Positions 6,712-9,708 of a DNA stretch of 9,708 nt are shown here, piece by piece. The notes under the pieces are model-generated. The model ran no database searches and was not told the origin of the DNA. It saw only the letters and a list, made by a program, of their open reading frames with translations. The DNA is from Syntrophomonadaceae bacterium (GTDB taxonomy: Bacteria; Bacillota; Dethiobacteria; DTU022), in contig SKZS01000122.1 in NCBI GenBank assembly GCA_007127255.1, positions 1 to 9,708 on the forward strand, given 5' to 3'. A program made the position numbers and the translations under genes. The first letter of the stretch is position 1, and each line of letters starts with the position of its first letter.

Positions 6712-6780
6712 GGGTAACAGCAAAATAAACAAGAGAACTATTCATATAAATAATGAATTTACGAGATGGAGGATAAACCA

Positions 6781-7887
6781 GTGAAAAAACCTGAAATGCG
6801 ATCATGCCTGGATAAGATTAAACCTTACGTGCCCGGCAAACCGGTCGAAGAGGTAGAGAGGGAACTTGGGTTGAAGAACGTGATCAAGATGGCTTCCAAC
6901 GAAAACCCCCTGGGCCCTTCCCTGCGTGCAGTCGAAGCAATGCGCAGCAACCTGAAAAAGATGCATATTTACCCGGATGGCAATTGTTATTACCTTAAAG
7001 AAGCGCTGGCTGCTAAATTGGACTTAAAAACAGATCAGCTTATTTTTGGTAATGGTTCCGATGAAATTTTATCTTTTCTGACCCTTGATTACATTAATCA
7101 GGGTGATGAAGCGGTAATGGTTAAACCCAGCTTCTCAGAGTATGATTTTGCCATGCGCCTGATGGGTGGTACCCCGCGCCAGGTGCCACTGGTCGGCCCT
7201 GATTTTAGTTATGATTTTGAAGCAATTCTAGAGGCGGTTAACGAAAAAACAAGGCTGGTTTTCATATGCAGCCCTAATAATCCGACCGGATCGATTGTAA
7301 AGAAAAAAGATCTCGATTCTTTTATCGAACGTCTTCCGGATAATGTCCTGCTCGTTTTAGATCAGGCCTATATAGAATATGTTGATAATGAAGATCACCC
7401 GACAGGACTGGACTACGTTGAGCAGGGCATGCCTGTTATCCTGCTGCGCACTTTTTCGAAGATTTACGGTTTGGCCGGCTTGCGGATAGGTTACGGTATT
7501 GCTCCCGCGGAAATCATCGGTGAATTAAACAGGGTTCGCGAGCCTTTCAATGTTAATGCGATGGCACAGGTTGCCGCGCTGGGTGCCTTGAAAGATAACT
7601 ATCATCTCGAGCGAAGTCGCAAACTGGTTGGAGAATCGAGGAAGCAGTTTGTCGAGGGTTTATCTGAAATGGGTTTAAAGCCCGTACCCGATCAGGCCAA
7701 CTTTTGCTTTATTGATTTGAAAGTAGATTCTCGTGAGGTCTTTAAAGCCATGCTGCAGAAAGGGGTTATAGTCCGCACGGGTGATATTTTCGGTTTCCCC
7801 ACCTATATCAGGGTTACTTACGGTACAGAGGAGCAGAATAAAAGGTTCCTTGCTGCCCTGAAGGAAGTGCTTGCCGATCTTAAATGA
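6781..7887 (+). CDS. hisC: Histidinol-phosphate aminotransferase HisC
   Basis: HisC transfers an amino group from glutamate to imidazole acetol phosphate, giving histidinol phosphate. From the GTG at 6781 the protein has 368 residues, with the family N-terminus IKPYVPGKPVEEVERELG. Motifs are ASNENPLGPS (38-47), IYPDGNCYYLK, FGNGSDEIL (89-97), CSPNNPTG (163-170), DQAYIEY (194-200), TFSKIYGLAGLRIGY with PLP Lys227, and the C-terminal IRVTYGTEEQN. GTG is preferred because GGAGG (6768-6772) sits 8 nt before it, whereas the in-frame ATG at 6766 has no ribosome site and would itself contain this one. The loop DQAY replaces the commoner DEAY; the PLP-contacting Asp and Tyr remain. HisC paralogues can also act on aromatic substrates or arogenate, but the nearby hisHF supports the histidine role. 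It is divergent from the T-box transcript and ends 21 nt from rsmD. Confidence 0.92.
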   Translation: MKKPEMRSCLDKIKPYVPGKPVEEVERELGLKNVIKMASNENPLGPSLRAVEAMRSNLKKMHIYPDGNCYYLKEALAAKLDLKTDQLIFGNGSDEILSFLTLDYINQGDEAVMVKPSFSEYDFAMRLMGGTPRQVPLVGPDFSYDFEAILEAVNEKTRLVFICSPNNPTGSIVKKKDLDSFIERLPDNVLLVLDQAYIEYVDNEDHPTGLDYVEQGMPVILLRTFSKIYGLAGLRIGYGIAPAEIIGELNRVREPFNVNAMAQVAALGALKDNYHLERSRKLVGESRKQFVEGLSEMGLKPVPDQANFCFIDLKVDSREVFKAMLQKGVIVRTGDIFGFPTYIRVTYGTEEQNKRFLAALKEVLADLK

Positions 7888-7908
7888 CCAGGGCAGCGCG
7901 AGGGGCAA

Positions 7909-8454
7909 TCAGGCATTGGAAATAATAGTCAGGCAGGTGTCGCCGTATTTCTTTTGTCTTACCGAACCATAAGCTTCAGCCCACTGCCTGTTTTTGTACG
8001 CATGCTCGGCAATTAACAGTCCACTTTCAGCTATTATCTTTAGCTCGAGCACCCTGTTTACCACCGATGCGAGGTCGGGGCAGCTATAGGGCGGGTCAAG
8101 ATAAACCAGGTCTGCTGTAATTTTTTCTCGATTAAGTATAAACAGGGCTTTATCGACCTCGGCCATGATCAGCCTGGCGCTTTCTTCAAGGCCGGTTTTG
8201 CCAAGGTTTTCTTTTATTACAAGAAAGTTTTTTCTCTGTTTTTCGATAAAAATACAGCTATGCGCACCTCGACTTAAAGCTTCGATACCGATAGCCCCGC
8301 TTCCGGCATAAAGATCAATAAAGCGAGCGTTGATAATGCAGGGGCCGATAATATTAAACAGCGCTTCTTTAACCCGATCGGCGGTTGGCCTGACAGTTAA
8401 GCCGTTCGGAGCTTTCAGTTTCATTCCTTTTGCCTTACCGGCGATAACCCGCAA
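7909..8454 (-). CDS. rsmD: 16S rRNA (guanine-N2)-methyltransferase RsmD
   Basis: RsmD methylates G966 (E. coli numbering) of 16S rRNA in the small subunit, using S-adenosylmethionine. The 181-residue Rossmann-fold protein shows the N-terminal RVIAGKAKGMKL, then RPTADRVKEALFNI, the SAM-binding DLYAGSGAIGIEALSRGA (47-64), IEKQ and the catalytic LDPPY (119-123). I start at TTG 8454, which gives the canonical MRVIAGK once decoded as formyl-Met and places AGGGG (8464-8468) 9 nt upstream. A GTG at 8461-8463 is in frame but abuts that ribosome site, so it is less likely. It converges on hisC with a 21-bp gap and no obvious terminator. The coaD gene that often neighbours rsmD would lie downstream in this orientation, but hisC is there instead. 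Confidence 0.93.
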   Translation of the reverse strand: MRVIAGKAKGMKLKAPNGLTVRPTADRVKEALFNIIGPCIINARFIDLYAGSGAIGIEALSRGAHSCIFIEKQRKNFLVIKENLGKTGLEESARLIMAEVDKALFILNREKITADLVYLDPPYSCPDLASVVNRVLELKIIAESGLLIAEHAYKNRQWAEAYGSVRQKKYGDTCLTIISNA

Positions 8455-8541
8455 AATAATCACCCCTCTATATCAAACCATAACTGCCGCAGAAAAAGAA
8501 GGGTCCGGACAAAGTTATTCGGAGATAAACACCTGCTGCTG

Positions 8542-8550
8542 TGGTAAAAT
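8542..8550 (+). promoter_or_regulatory. Possible extended -10 for galK
   Basis: TGGTAAAAT (TGn plus TAAAAT) lies 35 nt before the galK start. No convincing -35 is seen 16-18 bp upstream. The rest of the 131-bp gap between rsmD and galK holds only the two ribosome sites and a short GTCCGGAC palindrome (8503-8510). Confidence 0.35.
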
Positions 8551-8585
8551 GGCCATAAATAAAGAGATATAAAGGTGGAATAAGC

Positions 8586-9708
8586 GTGAAAGTTAAGGTA
8601 TATGCTCCCGGCAGGGTCAATATTATCGGTGAACATACCGATTACAACCAGGGATATGTATTGCCCATGGCTGTTAATATGGGTATATCCCTGACTGCTC
8701 AAAAACGCAGTGATAAAGTTGTCAGTATATACGCTCGTGATCTTGATAAAAATGCTTCATTTTCTTTAAACAGGCTTGTTTCCCGCAACAAACATCACTG
8801 GTATGATTACCTGGCAGGAGTTTGCTGGGTTTTGCAGGACGAAGGATACAGGTTGTCGGGGGCCGATATTTCCTTTGGTGGAGATATTCCGATCGGTGCC
8901 GGGTTGAGTTCATCGGCAGCGCTGGAAGTAGCCGCTGCTGCTGCGTTTTCATATCTTAATAGGCTGGACATCCCTGAAAAAAACCTGGCCTTAATAGCGC
9001 AAAGGGCTGAGAATGAATATGTCGGGGTGCAGTGTGGAATAATGGACCAATTTGCTTCTGCGCTTTCCCAAAAAGGTTGCGCACTTTTTATCGACTGCCG
9101 CTCCCTGGAATATGAACATATTCCCCTTGATCAAGGTGAACATGTCTTCATGATTATAGACAGCAATGTTAAGCGGACCCTGGCCGGTTCAGCCTACAAC
9201 CGCAGGAGGGAAGAATGTGCCGAGGCGCTTATTCTGATTAACAGGGCCACAGGAATGAAAAAAAAATCTCTGCGAGAAGTAAACTTAGAAGACATAGAAA
9301 AGGCACGTTCGATAATGCTGCCCGCACTATATAAGCGCAGTTTTTTTGTGGTCAGGGAGAACCAGCGGGTTCTGGATGCGGTTAAAGCTTTTCGGCTTGG
9401 AGATTTGCAGACTGCCGGCAGCCTGATGAATCAATCGCATGAAGGTTTGCGCCGTTTTTTTGAGGTAAGCTGCAAGGAGTTAGACTTAATAGTTGATGCC
9501 GCCCAGGCATTTCGGGGAGTTTTAGGAGCACGGATGACCGGAGCGGGTTTTGGCGGCTGCGTGGTTGCCCTTGTTCACAGAGAACGTGTCTATAAGCTGC
9601 AGGAACGTATCCTGGAGAAAGCCCGGGTTACTTCAATTAATGAGCCGCATTTCTACATTACCGGTCCCGCCGATGGCTTAAAAGTAACCGAGGTGTTCAC
9701 TATGGGCA
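8586..9708 (+). CDS. galK: Galactokinase GalK (3' end outside window)
   Basis: GalK phosphorylates alpha-D-galactose to galactose 1-phosphate with ATP, entering the Leloir pathway. It is a GHMP-superfamily kinase. About 374 codons are open to the right edge with no stop, close to the usual 380-390, so only a few residues are missing. Visible motifs are the galactokinase signature GRVNIIGEHTDYN (9-21, Arg10), the ATP-binding loop PIGAGLSSSAALE (102-114), GIMDQFAS with the catalytic Asp154, and GARMTGAGFGGC (about 314-325). The GTG start has AAAGGTGG at 8571-8578, 7 nt upstream. The signature and Asp separate it from homoserine or mevalonate kinases; N-acetylgalactosamine or other sugar kinase activity cannot be fully excluded. 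No other Leloir gene is within the window, and the gene heads its own transcript. Confidence 0.96.
   Translation, partial: MKVKVYAPGRVNIIGEHTDYNQGYVLPMAVNMGISLTAQKRSDKVVSIYARDLDKNASFSLNRLVSRNKHHWYDYLAGVCWVLQDEGYRLSGADISFGGDIPIGAGLSSSAALEVAAAAAFSYLNRLDIPEKNLALIAQRAENEYVGVQCGIMDQFASALSQKGCALFIDCRSLEYEHIPLDQGEHVFMIIDSNVKRTLAGSAYNRRREECAEALILINRATGMKKKSLREVNLEDIEKARSIMLPALYKRSFFVVRENQRVLDAVKAFRLGDLQTAGSLMNQSHEGLRRFFEVSCKELDLIVDAAQAFRGVLGARMTGAGFGGCVVALVHRERVYKLQERILEKARVTSINEPHFYITGPADGLKVTEVFTMG

Noticed and set aside
6740..6758. ATTCAT-N7-ATGAAT inverted repeat upstream of hisC as an operator
   Set aside because: Arms are only 6 bp in very AT-rich DNA and no second copy was seen in the window, so chance is likely.
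7888..7908. Terminator between hisC and rsmD
   Set aside because: The 21-bp gap has no inverted repeat followed by a T-run.
8460..8952. Open frames on the minus strand opposite galK
   Set aside because: They lie antisense to an unmistakable galactokinase, with no ribosome site and no recognisable protein features.
1..9708. Mobile element, CRISPR array, phage, toxin-antitoxin or other accessory system
   Set aside because: No repeats, integrase, transposase, att-like ends or unknown genes were found. Every substantial gene belongs to a known core family, so no undescribed system is claimed.

Overview
The window looks like a chromosomal segment from a Gram-positive anaerobe of the clostridial Firmicutes type. 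The main reasons are a T-box tRNA-sensing leader, strong GGAGG-type ribosome binding sites, GTG and TTG starts, and a PurF C-terminus that keeps the cysteines of the Bacillus-type iron-sulfur enzyme. Genus cannot be fixed from the sequence alone. Nothing points to a mobile element, phage, CRISPR array or defence system; the content is core biosynthesis. The most informative part is regulatory.

Layout. On the + strand from the left edge: the C-terminal third of purF (partial), overlapping guaA by 20 nt. Converging on it is a minus-strand operon read as hisH, hisF, pdxS, pdxT (5027 down to 2029). It probably starts from an extended -10 promoter near 5092, next to a perfect 20-bp palindrome. Upstream on the same strand is a class I/II PLP aminotransferase gene (6365 to 5127), preceded by a complete T-box leader with its own sigma-A promoter (6711 to about 6416). 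Divergent from that promoter, hisC runs on the + strand (6781 to 7887). It converges on rsmD (minus, 8454 to 7909). A nearly complete galK begins at 8586 on the + strand and runs off the right edge.

How the genes fit together. Four glutamine amidotransferases lie within 5 kb: PurF, GuaA, PdxT and HisH. HisH-HisF and PdxT-PdxS are both glutaminase plus (beta/alpha)8-barrel synthase pairs. HisHF releases AICAR, which re-enters purine synthesis, the pathway of PurF and GuaA. PdxST makes pyridoxal phosphate, the cofactor of both aminotransferases encoded next door. The T-box specifier is best read as GCC (alanine), which suggests that the uncharacterised aminotransferase is induced by alanine-tRNA starvation. 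Start codons were revised from ribosome-binding-site placement for hisC (GTG 6781), rsmD (TTG 8454), hisF (ATG 4312) and the aminotransferase (ATG 6365).
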